From Prochilodus magdalenae (Eukaryota; Chordata; Actinopteri; Characiformes; Prochilodontidae): a stretch of DNA of 64,000 bases. A model generated the notes under the pieces. It worked only from the letters and a program-made list of their open reading frames with translations, was not told where the DNA came from and made no database searches. How positions within the stretch are numbered: the first letter of the stretch is position 1; each line of letters opens with the position of its first letter. The stretch lies in NCBI GenBank assembly GCA_024036415.1, contig JAMWET010003458.1, forward strand, positions 22,501-86,500, in the 5' to 3' direction. Positions 48,236 to 60,012 of the stretch are shown piece after piece. The translations under genes and the position numbers were made by a program.

Positions 48236-51200
48236 GTAAGAGCTCTATTTAGTTTCCAATCATCCGTCATTAAAGCATAAGCTCACTGGACCAGTGAAAA
48301 ACTAGTCACCTTGTGTGTTTAAGGCAGTAGTAACTTCAGGCTCCTGCAGATGGCGCTGCTGCATGAGGATGATGGAGTTATTAATACCTGCGGAGTGTGA
48401 GTGATGGGATTCGTAGATTGGGAGGAGGTGCTACAGTACAGTCTCGTTCCATGTGTGGTAAATGGCTCCAGAGCAGATGTTAATGCTTGGCTAAAAGGAT
48501 GGACTGAGCATGTGGGCGTGGCCAAAGACCATAGTGTGAAGGAAGTAGCTGAATCTGCAGGTGTATGGAAGCGTACGATCATACGGGTCTACCAGCAGTG
48601 GCTAAAACCCCAGTCTACAGGGAATTCTCCTCGGAATTGGGCCAGGAAAGGCATCCACCAAATCTGGACCAACTGACCAATTCTTGGATGTAGGAGTGTC
48701 TGAACACTGAGGTGGCCCACAGCCAAAAACTCGTCCAGTCCATCATAATCCAATCCCAGCTACAGTTAGTGGTGCTCATGGAGGTCTTACAAACTGACAT
48801 GATGTCGCAAATTAGAAGAACAAAAACATCAAACAATGACGTGATATAATTTCTCCATATGCTTCTGTTCATGGACCTTGGAACCACCCCCAATCAATCA
48901 ATCAAAGTCAAAAATCAATCAGTCAAAAATATATATAAGAATAGCAATAACTAATGTCATGGAAATCAGTTAAAAGTAAGTGAGACATAACCAGCTAAAA
49001 CAGCATCTGGTTCCTCAAATGAGATACAAGAGGGTACATTAAAGTTAGCGTTAAAGTTATGGAAGTTAGCGTTAGCATATGCGCTTAATGACGATTCTCT
49101 CCAATCAACCAGTCGTCCTTTGGGTGTCAGCTCAGCTTGCTTAAAAGCACTGAGCTTAGAACCTCAATAGAGGTGAAAAGTACCTAGCTTAGAACCTTAA
49201 TGGAGGTGAGCAGCACAGGTACCAGTCTTGCTTAATAGGAGACCTAAAAAGGCGAGCTGAGCCAAGTCAAGCTGGCACAATGCCATGAAAAAAGCACTCT
49301 TAGGAGTCTTAGTATAGCATAGAGTGCTTTTCTGGGCAGTGGACTGAGTTATGGAATCATTTGTGAAAGATTTCAAAGTGCCTGAAAGACCAACATTAAT
49401 TCAGTTGTGTCTGATTAACTGGATAAAGAGCCAAATATGGGAGCATCTACATGTTTACACAGTCAGTGCTATGTCATCGGCATCGCAATGAAATGAATGG
49501 AATCCAAGAAGTGACATACCATGACAGAATTGGGAGGGACCCAGAATGGAACCCTGAGGAACTCAACAAGTGATGACACAGCTTCTGCATGAAGACAGAT
49601 AAGATCTGAAGCAGTTAAGAGCTTGTTTTCGAGTGCTAGGTCCGCGAAGAGGGATTTGCTCAGTTCAGCATGGTGGCAATCAAGATAGATCGAGATATGG
49701 AGATGCTAGCGGGCTTATTATCTCGTTTTCAACCAGTTCTTTCTTCTGTGTTTCTGAAAGCTGAAACAGGTCAGCTAATAGAAACAGGTTCTGTGTGAAA
49801 TGTTTGTATTTCAATATTTGAACCCACATGTTGACATATTTTTCAACCAACCAAACAGTATGATGATTATATGCAGGGTGTTCTTTATAATGTATGCTTC
49901 ATTCTTCCTCCTTCAGAAACACAGCTGATCCCTAGGCCCGAAAAGGTCCGGTTTTGCTTAAGTACTCCATATGGACCTGGTCCATGCTTGGATTGGTTCA
50001 TTTTTGACCCAGTAGATACTTGACCTGCTTCATACTAGTATTAGTTCATGTTTGGCTCAGTTCATACTTGACCTGCTTCATACTAGTATTGGTTCATGTT
50101 TGGCCCAGTACATACTTGACCTGCTTCATACTAGTATTGGTTCATGTTTGGCCCAGTTCATACTTGACCTGCTTCATACTAGTATTGGTTTATGTTTGTC
50201 CTAGTTCATACTTGACCTGCTTCATACTAGTATTGGTTCATGTTTGACCCAGTTCATACTTGACCTGCTTCATACTAGTATTGGTTCATGTTTGGCCCAG
50301 TTCATACTTGACCTGCTTCATACTAGTATTGGTTTATGTTTGTCCTAGTTCATACTTGACCTGCTTCATACTAGTATTGGTTCATGTTTGACCCAGTTCA
50401 TACTTGACCTGCTTCATACTAGTATTGGTTCATGTTTGGCCCAGTAGATACTTGAACCGCTTCATACTAGTATAGGTTTATGTTTGGCCCAGTAGATACT
50501 TGACCTGCTTCATACTAGTATTGGTTCATGTTTGGCCCAGTACATACTTGACCTGCATCATACTAGTATTGGTTCATGTTTGGCCCAGTTCATACTTGAC
50601 CCTTCTTCATACTAGTATTGATTCATGTTTGGCCCAGTACACACTTGACCAGCTTCATACTAGTATTGGTTCATGTTTTGCCCAGTACATACTGGACCTG
50701 CTTCATACTAGTATTGGTTTATGTTTGGCCCAGTTCATACATGGCCTGCTTCATACTAGTATTGGTTCATGTTTGGCCCAGTTCATACTTGACCTGCTTC
50801 ATACTAGTATTGGTTCATGTTTGGCCCAGTAGATACTTGACCTGCTTCATACTAGTATAGGTTTATGTTTGGCCCAGTAGATACTTGACCTGCTTCATAC
50901 TAGTTTTGGTTCATGTTTGGCCTAGTTCATACTTGACCTGCTTCATACTAGTATTGGTTTATGTTTGGCCAGCTTCATACATGGTCTGCTTCATACTAGT
51001 ATTGGTTCATGTTTGGCCCAGTTCCTACTTGACCCGCTTCATACTAGTATTAGTTCATGTTTGACCCACTTCATACATGGCCTGCTTCATACTAGTATAG
51101 GTTTATGTTTGGCCCAGTTCATACATGGCCTGCTTCATACTAGTTTTGGTTCATGTTTGACCCACTTCATACATGGCCTGCTTCATACTAGTATAGGTTT

Positions 51201-51606
51201 ATGTTTGGCCCAGTAGATACTTGACCTGCTTCATACTAGTATTGGTTTATGTTTGGCCCAGGTTATACTTGACCTGCTTCATACTAGTTTTGGTTCATGT
51301 TTGACCCAGTACATACTGGACCTGCTTCATACTAGTATTGGTTCATGTTTGGCCCAGTTCATACATGGCCTGCTTCATACTAGTATTGGTTCATGTTTGG
51401 CCCAGTACATATTTGACCTGCTTCATACTAGTATTGGTTCATGTTTGGCCCAGTTCATACTTGGCCCCACTACATGAAGGTTTGGTTCATGCTCGGCCTG
51501 CTTTATGTTTCTGTTGGTTTATGTTGGAACCAGTTTATACCTGGCCTGGTTCATGCCTAGCCTGGTTTGTGCTAATGCAACTGCAGCAATAAAAAGTACT
51601 TACTAA

Positions 51607-51640
<34 letters not shown>

Positions 51641-52510
51641 GCTGAGGGGCTGAAGTGTTACTCATGCTCAGTGGGACTTTTAGGGAGGTGTTTCATCAGC
51701 AGCTCTAAAACCTGCACCGGCACCGATAACAACTGCTACACAGGAGTCGCAGGTATGAGAGGAGAGCACGTACTCACAGAAACTCACACACACTGAAGTT
51801 CACGTTCTCCGACCCATTCATCCCGAGGCTCATTCTTACACGCACACCTGCAAACATACCTGCACTCACACACAAATTACTCTGGACAAACATCCAAAAC
51901 CACATCTTCAGAGAAACCATTCAAGCCTCCACCCACAGCACAGGGTGCATTATGACCAAGAGCTTGTATTTCAGACCTGTCCCACACAGCACACTTTGAG
52001 AGGCCTCTGATTGCAAAAGTCTTGGTTTGATGTTGAGCAGCAAAGTGCGGAACAGCTGGCACAAAGTGGGGGCCCAGCTCCATATTAACACCCAGGGTTT
52101 TTGGAACAGCTTATCCATCACGCTGCTGATCAGTTGTCCACATACTTTTGGCCATATAGTGCCTGGACTTGTATTCACTACACCTTGAGCCACTATAAAC
52201 CTGTGAGCTAATCAGGATGTAGGCGTTAGATGCTCTAACTCCACCCGCTGATTGAAAGCTTGATCCTTTTCCCACCCTACTCCCTTTTCTCCCAGCCTTC
52301 AACTTGACGGGTGCCTTGAATTTCTACACCAGCGGCTGCATCAACTCCACCAACTGCGTCACCAGCACGGGCAGCATTCTGGGTGTCGGTTACACCGTCA
52401 CCCAAACCTGCTGCAGCACGGACCTCTGCAATGGAGCCAGCAGCGTCCGGCTGCCACTCACGGCGGCTGTTGGCGCCGCCCTGCTGGCCACCACTTGGAG
52501 CTACATGTAG
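48184..52510 (+). CDS. Ly6/uPAR (LU-domain) GPI-anchored surface protein, gene 3 (3 coding exons)
   Basis: Joined exons 48184-48235, 51642-51752 and 52296-52510 give 125 residues. The leader MNKIVLAVVAVAVFFVAA is followed by EGLKCYSCSVGL. Ten cysteines (23, 26, 34, 42, 49, 69, 75, 93, 94, 99) end in TCCSTDLCN. The tail from about residue 107 is hydrophobic, with a likely GPI site near N100-S103. Sequons are N57 and N71. Intron 1 (3.4 kb) holds a transposase relic and a 48-bp minisatellite; intron 2 is 543 bp. A plausible poly(A) signal lies 297 nt after the stop. The gene is intact with no frame damage. It is closest to gene 2. Molecular partners cannot be deduced; known family roles include complement control, receptor modulation and gamete surface functions. 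Confidence 0.9.
48340..48745 (+). mobile_element. Transposase N-terminal relic (HTH segment), copy 3, in gene 3 intron 1
   Basis: The + strand frame 48401-48676 holds DHSVKEVAESAGVWKRTIIR, then VYQQWLK, ending after IHQIWTN. It is the same family as copy 1, in opposite orientation. This is a helix-turn-helix piece without a catalytic domain and cannot be active alone. Confidence 0.55.
48746..49989. other. Gene 3 intron 1, no recognised feature
   Basis: No splice-supported exon or identifiable element was found between the transposase relic and the 48-bp array. Confidence 0.4.
49990..51480. repeat. 48-bp minisatellite in gene 3 intron 1
   Basis: About 30 copies of TTCATACTTGACCTGCTTCA, TACTAGTATTGGTTCATGTT, TGGCCCAG. 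Because 48 is divisible by 3, peptide-repeat frames (with HVWPSSYL) run through it on the + strand; they are artefacts. Confidence 0.93.
51610..51638. repeat. (CT)n tract at the 3' splice site of gene 3 exon 2
   Basis: About 14 CT dinucleotides directly before the acceptor TAG of exon 2. Confidence 0.9.
51642..51752 (+). CDS. Gene 3 coding exon 2 (LU domain, cysteines 1-5)
   Basis: The acceptor CTCTAG| ends at 51641, immediately after a pure CT tract (51610-51638). The donor is CAG|GTATGA at 51753. The exon is 111 nt, phase 1 to phase 1, and encodes AEGLKCYSC through CYTGVA. Confidence 0.9.
52296..52510 (+). CDS. Gene 3 coding exon 3 (LU domain, cysteines 6-10, GPI tail)
   Basis: The acceptor TCTCCCAG| ends at 52295 and the stop TAG is at 52508-52510. 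The exon encodes AFNLTGALNF, TSGC, TNC, TCCSTDLCN and a short hydrophobic tail. Confidence 0.9.
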
Positions 52511-52806
52511 GAACCCTCCAGCGTACACCGGCTTCTGTTTGAGCTGTTTCCAATCTGATACGCTTTTCATTCCTGGGTGTTTGAAGATAGTAGGAAGGAA
52601 TGTGCTGTAGCAAACACGCTAACGTTTTGGAGTTGCTAGGATGAGCGCACTTTCCCAGGACTTCTCCCGGGAATGCTGTGTCTCTGACGCAACGATGCAG
52701 TTGATATTAAAAGGCTGTTATGATGTAAAATATTTACAACTATTGTTCTGAAACTCTCTGACTCTCCTGTAGGGGCAGAATTCCTTCGCTTGTTTTTCCA
52801 TTATTA

Positions 52807-52812
52807 AATAAA
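52807..52812 (+). terminator. Candidate poly(A) signal of gene 3
   Basis: AATAAA lies 297 nt downstream of the gene 3 stop. The same motif recurs in the downstream duplicate of this region (about 53743-53748). Confidence 0.45.
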
Positions 52813-52933
52813 GTGACCAAATTTGAACTGATGTTTCGTTTAACTTTATGACTTCTATGACTTCTGTTGGCATTTCACTAAAGACCAAAACTCTACAACT
52901 CCACCCAACCACCAGTCGTGATTTTATATCAAA

Positions 52934-53607
52934 TACTGAGGTGGGGATTAATCCAGGTTTAAACACTCAGACTCTGATTAATCCAGGTTTAAACATTAGA
53001 CACTGTGATTAATAAATGTTTAGAAAATAAGAGGCTGTGATTAAACCAGGTTTATGCATTAGAGGCTGTGGTTAATCCAGGTTTAGACAATCAAACTGTG
53101 AGTAATCCATCTTTATGTAATAGAGGCTGTGGTTAATCCATGTTTAGACAACAAAGGCTGTGGTTAATCCAGGTTTAGACACTCAAACTGTGATTAATCC
53201 AGGTTTATGCAATAGAGGCTGTGGTTAATCCAGGTTTAGACAACAAAGGCTGTGATTAATCCAGGTTTAAATACTCAGACTGAGATTAATCCAGGTTTAA
53301 ACATTAGAGACTGTGATTAATCCAGGTTTAAATATTTAATCAGAGATTAATCCAGGTTTAGATACTCAGTCCATGTTTAATCTAGGTGTAGATAGTGATT
53401 AATCCAAGTTTAGATACTCAGACTGTGATTAATCCAGGTTTATGCAATAGAGGCTGTGGTTAATCCAGGTTTAGACACACAAACTGAGATTAATCCAGGT
53501 TTAAACATTAGAGACTGTGATTAATCCAGGAATAGTTACTCAGACTGTGATTAATCCAGGTTTAAATATTCAAACTGAGATTAATCAAGGTTTAGATACT
53601 CAGTCTC
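52934..53607. repeat. 30-bp minisatellite, first block
   Basis: Units of GATTAATCCAGGTTTAGATA plus CTCAGACTGT with many variants. It is the degenerate older-looking part of the array. Confidence 0.9.
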
Positions 53608-53796
53608 TATGTTTAATGGAATGCTGTGTCTCTGACGCAACGATGCAGTTGATATTAAAAGGCTGTTATGATGTAAAATACTTACAACTATTGTTCTGAA
53701 ACTCTCTGACTCTCCTGTAGGGGCAGAATTCCTTCGCTTTTTAAATAAAGAGACAAATTTGAACTGATGTTTCGTTTAACTCGACATCATGATTAT

Positions 53797-54545
53797 ACAA
53801 ACTGGATTCCAAAAAAGTTGGGACACTAAACAAATAGTGAATAAAAACTGAATGCAATGATGTGGAGGTGCCAACATCTAATATTTTATTCAGAATAGAA
53901 CACAAATCACAGATCAAAAGTTTAAACTGAGAGAATGTATCATTTTAAGGGGAAAATATGTTGTTTCAAAATTTCATGCCGTCAACAAATCCCAAAAAAG
54001 TTGGGACAAGGCCATTTTCACCACTGTGTGGCATCCCCCCTTCTTCTTACAACACTCAACAGACGTCTGGGGACACAGGAGACCAGTTTCTTAAGTTTAG
54101 AAATAGGAATGCTCTCCCATTCATATCTAATACAGACCTCTAACTGTTCAATCGTCTCGGGCCTTCTTTGTCGCACCTTCCTCTTTATGATGCGCCAAAT
54201 GTTCTCTATAGAAAGATCTGGACTGCAGGCTGGCCATTTCAGTACCGGGATCCTTCTCCTACGTAGCCATGATGTTGTGATTGCTGCAGAATGTGGTCTG
54301 GCATTATCTTGTTGAGAAATGCAGGGTCTTCCCTGAAGGAGATGACGTCTAGATGGGAGCATATGTTGTTCTAGAACCTGAACATAGTTCTCTGCATTAA
54401 TGGTGCCTTTCCAGACATGCAAGCTGCCCATGCCACAAGCACTCATGCAACCCCATACCATCAGTGATGCAGGCTTCTGAACGGAGCATTGATAACAACT
54501 TGGGTTATCCTTGTCCTCTCTTGTCTTGTGGCAGAATACAATCAA
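53797..54545 (-). pseudogene. Tc1-like transposase fragment (C-terminal DDE part) with terminal repeat
   Basis: The minus-strand frame 54018-54545 (175 aa) contains VWGCMSACGMG, QQDNARPHSA and SPDLSIENIW, the second Asp and the Glu region of a Tc1-type DDE transposase. I count 33 residues between these Asp and Glu residues, one fewer than the usual 34. The first catalytic Asp and the DNA-binding half are missing. Two AAAAAAGTTGGGACA motifs 182 bp apart (near 53811 and 53993) look like the paired direct repeats of a Tc1 IR/DR end. The element is truncated and inactive. Confidence 0.85.
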
Positions 54546-55098
54546 ATTATAAAAACAAAGTTTTACCAGAAGAGTAGAGGCTGTTACTCATCATCAAACC
54601 CATCATCTCAGAGGAACCGCTGGATGGACAGGTGTCTACAAAGCCTAGGACGTATAGTGTTATGTTTTAGTATGGTGTTGTACTTTACCAAGTGGAACTG
54701 TGTTCTTTGGAGCGTCAAGTGATGGAGGTGCATCCAGTACATTTGGAATGAGTTGGAGTGGTCCATAACTGCTGATGAACAGAGGTGGAGAACAGAGGTG
54801 GAGGCCACGTCACCATGATGGAGTAAGCAGCAGTAAGCTGGTTTGATAAGTTGGAAGCAGCTTGCTGTGGAGGCTTCAGGCTTCCAGTAGCTCAGCTGGT
54901 AATGGCTGAGAACCAGGTCAGGTGGTGTTTTGGCTTTACATCGGTTGGCCAGTGCCAAGTTCACATCACATGACTCACCATGTTCCTGACTCACAGACTC
55001 CAGGCTAGGCAGGAGCAGATCAGTGAATGGGATCTCATTCCAGCGAGTGTGCTGCAGACTACAGTTCGAGAACCTGATTCAGGAATCTTCTTACAGAA
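54546..55098. other. Unassigned part of the insertion
   Basis: It lies between the Tc1 fragment and the resumption of the duplicated block. It has no recognised domain; the minus frame 54608-54994 is not recognised. Confidence 0.35.
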
Positions 55099-55198
55099 GT
55101 TGGCATTTCACTAAAGACCAAAACTCTACAACTCCACCCAACCACACCCTCTGACTGGTTGAGGTTCTAGTCGTGATTTTACATCAAATACTGAGGTG

Positions 55199-57475
55199 GG
55201 GATTAATCCGGGTTTAGATACTCAGACCCTGATTAATCCAGGTTTAAACATTAGACACTGTGATTAATAAATGTTTAGAAAGTAAGAGGCTGTGATTAAA
55301 CCAGGCTTATGCAATAGAGGCTGTGGTTAATCCAGGTTTAGACACACAAACTGTGAGTAATCCAGGTTTAAATACTCAGACTGAGATTAATCCTGGTTTA
55401 AACATTAGAGACTGGGATTAATCCAGGTTTAAATACTCAAACAGAGATTAATCCAAGTTTAGATACTCAGTCCATGTTTAATCCAGGTGTAGATAGTGAT
55501 TAATCCAAGTTTAGATACTCAGACTGTGATTAATCCAGGTTTAAATACTCAGGCTGAGATTAATCCTGGTTTAAACATTAGAGACTGTGATTAATCCAGG
55601 AATAGTTACTCAGACTGTGATTAATCCAGGTTTAAATATTCAAACTGAGATTAATCCAGGTTTAGATACTCAGTCCATGTTTAATCCAGATGCAGATAGT
55701 GATTAATCCAGGTTTAGACACACAAACTGTGAGTAATCCAGGTTTAAATACTCAGACTGAGATTAATCCTGGTTTAAACATTAGAGACTGGGATTAATCC
55801 AGGTTTAAATACTCAAACAGAGATTAATCCAAGTTTAGATACTCAGTCCATGTTTAATCCAGGTGTAGATAGTGATTAATCCAAGTTTAGATACTCAGAC
55901 TGTGATTAATCCAGGTTTAAATACTCAGGCTGAGATTAATCCTGGTTTAAACATTAGAGACTGTGATTAATCCAGGAATAGTTACTCAGACTGTGATTAA
56001 TCCAGGTTTAAATATTCAAACTGAGATTAATCCAGGTTTAGATACTCAGTCCATGTTTAATCCAGATGCAGATAGTGATTAATCCAGGTTTAGACACACA
56101 AACTGTGAGTAATCCAGGTTTAAATACTCAGACTGAGATTAATCCTGGTTTAAACATTAGAGACTGGGATTAATCCAGGTTTAAATACTCAAACAGAGAT
56201 TAATCCAAGTTTAGATACTCAGTCCATGTTTAATCCAGGTGTAGATAGTGATTAATCCAAGTTTAGATACTCAGACTGTGATTAATCCAGGTTTAAATAC
56301 TCAGGCTGAGATTAATCCTGGTTTAAACATTAGAGACTGTGATTAATCCAGGTTTAGATACTCAGGCTGTGATTAATCCAGGTTTAGATACTCAGGCTGT
56401 GATTAATCCAGGAATAGTTACTCAGACTGTGATTAATCCAGGTTTAGAAACTCAGACTGTGATTAATCCAGGTTTAGAGACTCAGACTGTGATTAATCCA
56501 GGTTTAGATACTCAGGCTGTGATTAATTCAGGTTTAGATACTCAGGCAGTGATTATTCCAGGTTTAGATACTCAGGCTGTGATTAATCCAGGTTTAGATA
56601 CTCAGGCTGTGATTAATCCAGGAATAGTTACTCAGACTGTGATTAATCCAGGTTTAGAAACTCAGACTGTGATTAATCCAGGTTTAGAGACTCAGACTGT
56701 GATTAATCCAGGTTTAGATACTCAGGCTGTGATTAATCCAGGTTTAGATACTCAGACTGTGATTAATCCAGGTTTAGATACTCAGGCAGTGATTATTCCA
56801 GGTTTAGATACTCAGACTGTGATTAATCCAGGTTTAGATACTCAGGCTGCGATTAATCCAGGAATAGTTACTCAGGCTGTGATTAATCCAGGTTTAAATA
56901 TTCAAACTGAGATTAATCCAGGTTTAGATACTCAGTCCATGTTTAATCCAGATGCAGATAGTGATTAATCCAAGTTTAGATACTCAGGCTGTGATTAGTC
57001 CAGGTTTAAATATTCAGACTGTGATTAGTCCAGGTGTAGATACTCGGGCTGTGATTAGTCCAGGTTTAGATACTCAGACTGTGATTAGTCCAGGTTTAGA
57101 TACTCAGACTGTGATTAGTCCAGGTGTAGATACTCGGGCTGTGATTAGTCCAGGTTTAGATACTCAGACTGTGATTAGTCCAGGTTTAGATACTCAGACT
57201 GTGATTAGTCCAGGTGTAGATACTCGGGCTGTGATTAGTCCAGGTTTAGATACTCAGACTGTGATTAGTCCAGGTGTAGATACTCGGGCTGTGATTAGTC
57301 CAGGTTTAGATACTCAGACTGTGATTAGTCCAGGTTTAGATACTCAGACTGTGATTAGTCCAGGTGTAGATACTCGGGCTGTGATTAGTCCAGGTTTAGA
57401 TACTCAGACTGTGATTAGTCCAGGTTTAGATACTCAGGCTGTGATTAGCCCAGGTTTAGATACTCTGATTGGATC
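55199..57475. repeat. 30-bp minisatellite, main block with higher-order repeats
   Basis: Same 30-bp unit as at 52934. At 55331, 55707 and 56083 it forms a 376-bp higher-order repeat. At 56339-56900 it is a clean 30-mer with GGAATAGTTACTCAG recurring at 56411, 56621 and 56861. From 57000 the subtype GATTAGTCCAGGTGTAGATA appears in 60/90-bp groups. The frames at 56339-57500 are artefacts. Confidence 0.93.
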
Positions 57476-57661
57476 AAACTTTAAACTGGATAAAGATTAA
57501 ATAAACTGTAGCCTGTTAGAACCCCACATTGGGTCCCCCCAAACGATCCTGCTAATGAACCCTGAGCACACTAATAAGTCTGCGGCCTCAGAGCCTCACT
57601 GTCCACTGTGTTTGTGCATCAGTAACGAGGGGATTACGGGGTATGGATGACTTAACCGAGC

Positions 57662-57935
57662 CTCACTGCACGTCACTATCACCTCACACAGCGCTGCCCT
57701 GCCCTCAACACTGCACATCACAATCACCTCACACCGCACTGCCCTGCCCTCAACACTGCACATCATTATCACCTCACACAGCGCTGCCCTGCCCTCAACA
57801 CTGCACATCACTATCACCTCACACAGCGCTGCCCTGCCCTCAACACTGCACATCACTATCACCTCACACAGCGCTGCCCTGCCCTCAACACTGCACATCA
57901 CTATCACCTCACACAGCGCTGCCGTGCAGCCCACC
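57662..57935. repeat. 45-bp tandem repeat
   Basis: About six copies of GCCCTGCCCTCAACACTGCA, CATCACTATCACCTCACACA, GCGCT. The period of 45 was checked at 57741, 57786 and 57831. Confidence 0.9.
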
Positions 57936-58282
57936 CTCTCCTCCTGCTAATTACACTGCAGACCACCCAGAGGACCAAAGCTAGTGGTCAGGGCTAACAG
58001 TCACGTACCAACCCCCACTCAGTGGCCTGTTATAGACAGGCTCCCCACGGGGCAGGACATCCTGACGTGGGGTCCAGCTAATTTAGGAACAGGCTAGCTA
58101 TTCACAGCAATTAGGCCGTCCCACTCAGCACGGTCACTGAGCCGCGACTGAGGTGTGGGAAGATGTCTGCTCCACAGCGGAACAGAAGATAGACTCATTC
58201 ATGCGGAGCCACACAGAGGAACTCACTCCACAGCTGCTACCCTGTTACACGTTCTACAAATACCACATCTAGAACAACTGGT

Positions 58283-60012
58283 GTTAGGCTGAACATGGCT
58301 GTGAGGATCTGTTTGAGCATTAGTGAGGTCAGGTCCTGATGTTGGAACATTGCTGTGAGGATTTGATTGAGCATTAGTGAGGTCAGGTACTGATGTTGGA
58401 ACATTGCTGTGAGGATTTGATTGAGCATTAGTGAGGTCAGGTACTGATGTTAAACATTGCTGTGAAGATCTGATTGAGCATTAGTGAGGTCAGGTACTGA
58501 TGTTAAACATTGCTGTGAAGATCTGATTGAGCATTAGTGAGGTCAGTTCCGATGTTGGAACATTGCTGTGAGGATTTGATTGAGCATTAGTGAGGTCAGG
58601 TACTGATGTTGGAACATTGCTGTGAAGATCTGATTGAGCATTAGTGAGGTCAGGTACTGATGTTGGAACATTGCTGTGAGGATTTGATTGAGCATTAGTG
58701 AGGTCAGGTACTGATGTTAAACATTGCTGTGAAGATCTGATTGAGCATTAGTGAGGTCAGGTCCTGATGTTGGAACATTGCTGTGAGGATTTGATTGAGC
58801 ATTAGTGAGGTCAGGTACTGATGTTAGAACATTGCTGTGATGATCTGATTGAGCATTAGTGAGGTCAGGTACTGATGTTGGAACATTGCTGTGAGGATTT
58901 GATTGAGCATTAGTGAGGTCAGGTACTGATGTTAGAACATTGCTGTGAGGATTTGGTTGAGCATTAGTGAGCTCAGGTAATGATTGTTGGAACATTGCTG
59001 TGAGGATTTGATTGAGCATTAGTGAGGTCAGGTACTGATGTTGGAACATTGCTGTGGGGATTTGATTGAGCATTAGTGATATCAGGTCCTGATGATAGAA
59101 CATTGCTGTGAAGATTTGATTCAGTATTAATGAGGCCAGGTACTGATGTTGGAACATTGCTGTGAGGATTTGATTGAGTATTAGTGAGGTCAGGTCCTGA
59201 TGTTGGAACATTGCTGTGAGGATTTGATTGAGCATTAGTGAGGTCAGGTCCTGATGTTGGAACATTGCTGTGAGGATTTGATTGAGCATTAGTGAGGTCA
59301 GGTCCTGATGTTGGAACATTGCTGTGAGGATTTGATTGAGCATTAGTGAGGTCAGGTACTGATGTTGGAATATTGCTGTGAGGATTTGATTGAGCATTAG
59401 TGAGGTCAGGTACTGATGTTGGAATATTGCTGTGAGGATGTGATTGAGCATTAGTGTGGTCAGGTACTGATGTTGGAACATTGCTGTGAGGATTTGATTG
59501 AGTATTAGTGATGTCAGGTACTGATGTTGGAACATTGCTGTGAGGATTTGATTGAGTATTAGTGAGGTCAGGTACTGACGTTGGAACATTGCTGTGAGGA
59601 TTTGATTGAGCATTAGTGAGGCCAGGTACTGATGTTGGAACATTGCTGTGAGGATTTGATTGAGTATTAGTGAGGTCAGGTACTGATGTTGGAACATTGC
59701 TGTGAGGATTTGATTGAGCATTAGCAAGGTCAGGTCCTGATGTTGGAACATTGCTGTGAGGATCGGATTGAGCATTAGTGAGCTGAGGTCCTGATGTTGG
59801 AACATTGCTGTGAAGATTTGATTGAGCATTAGTGAGCTGAGGTCCTGATGTTGGAACATTGCTGTGAGGATTTGATTGAGCATTAGTGAGGTCAGGTCCT
59901 GATGTTGGAACATTGCTGTTAGGATCGGACTGAGCATTAGTGAGCAGAGGTCCTGATGTTGGAACATTGCTGTGAGGATTTGATTGAGCATTAGTGAGGT
60001 CAGGTACTGATG
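58283..60012. repeat. 54-bp minisatellite, about 32 copies
   Basis: The unit is TGTTGGAACATTGCTGTGAG, GATTTGATTGAGCATTAGTG, AGGTCAGGTACTGA. As 54 is divisible by 3, it produces a 424-codon minus-strand frame of 18-residue repeats (MLNQILTAMFQHQ), which is not a gene. Confidence 0.94.

Larger units (their letters stand above)
52670..53617. repeat. 948-bp duplicated block downstream of gene 3, copy 1
   Basis: From GGAATGCTGTGTCTCTGACG, through the likely poly(A) site, into the 30-bp array. The second copy starts at 53618. Copy 2 lacks about 12 bp just before the AATAAA. Confidence 0.85.
53618..55330. repeat. 948-bp duplicated block, copy 2, split by an insertion
   Basis: 53618-53781 matches 52670-52845. 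The match resumes at 55099 (GTTGGCATTTCACTAAAGAC), equivalent to 52866, and runs into the 30-bp array. The 1.3 kb between (53782-55098) has no counterpart in copy 1. Confidence 0.8.

Noticed and set aside
7938..52510. Three-finger toxin genes
   Set aside because: Same fold class, but GPI tails, phase 1 three-exon layout and vertebrate-fish context fit cell-surface Ly6 proteins.
56339..57500. Two + strand frames of INPGLDTQ/ISPGLDTQ repeats
   Set aside because: Translation of the 30-bp array; no flanking gene structure.
58717..59991. 424-codon minus-strand frame of MLNQILTAMFQHQ repeats
   Set aside because: Translation of a 54-bp minisatellite whose period is divisible by three.
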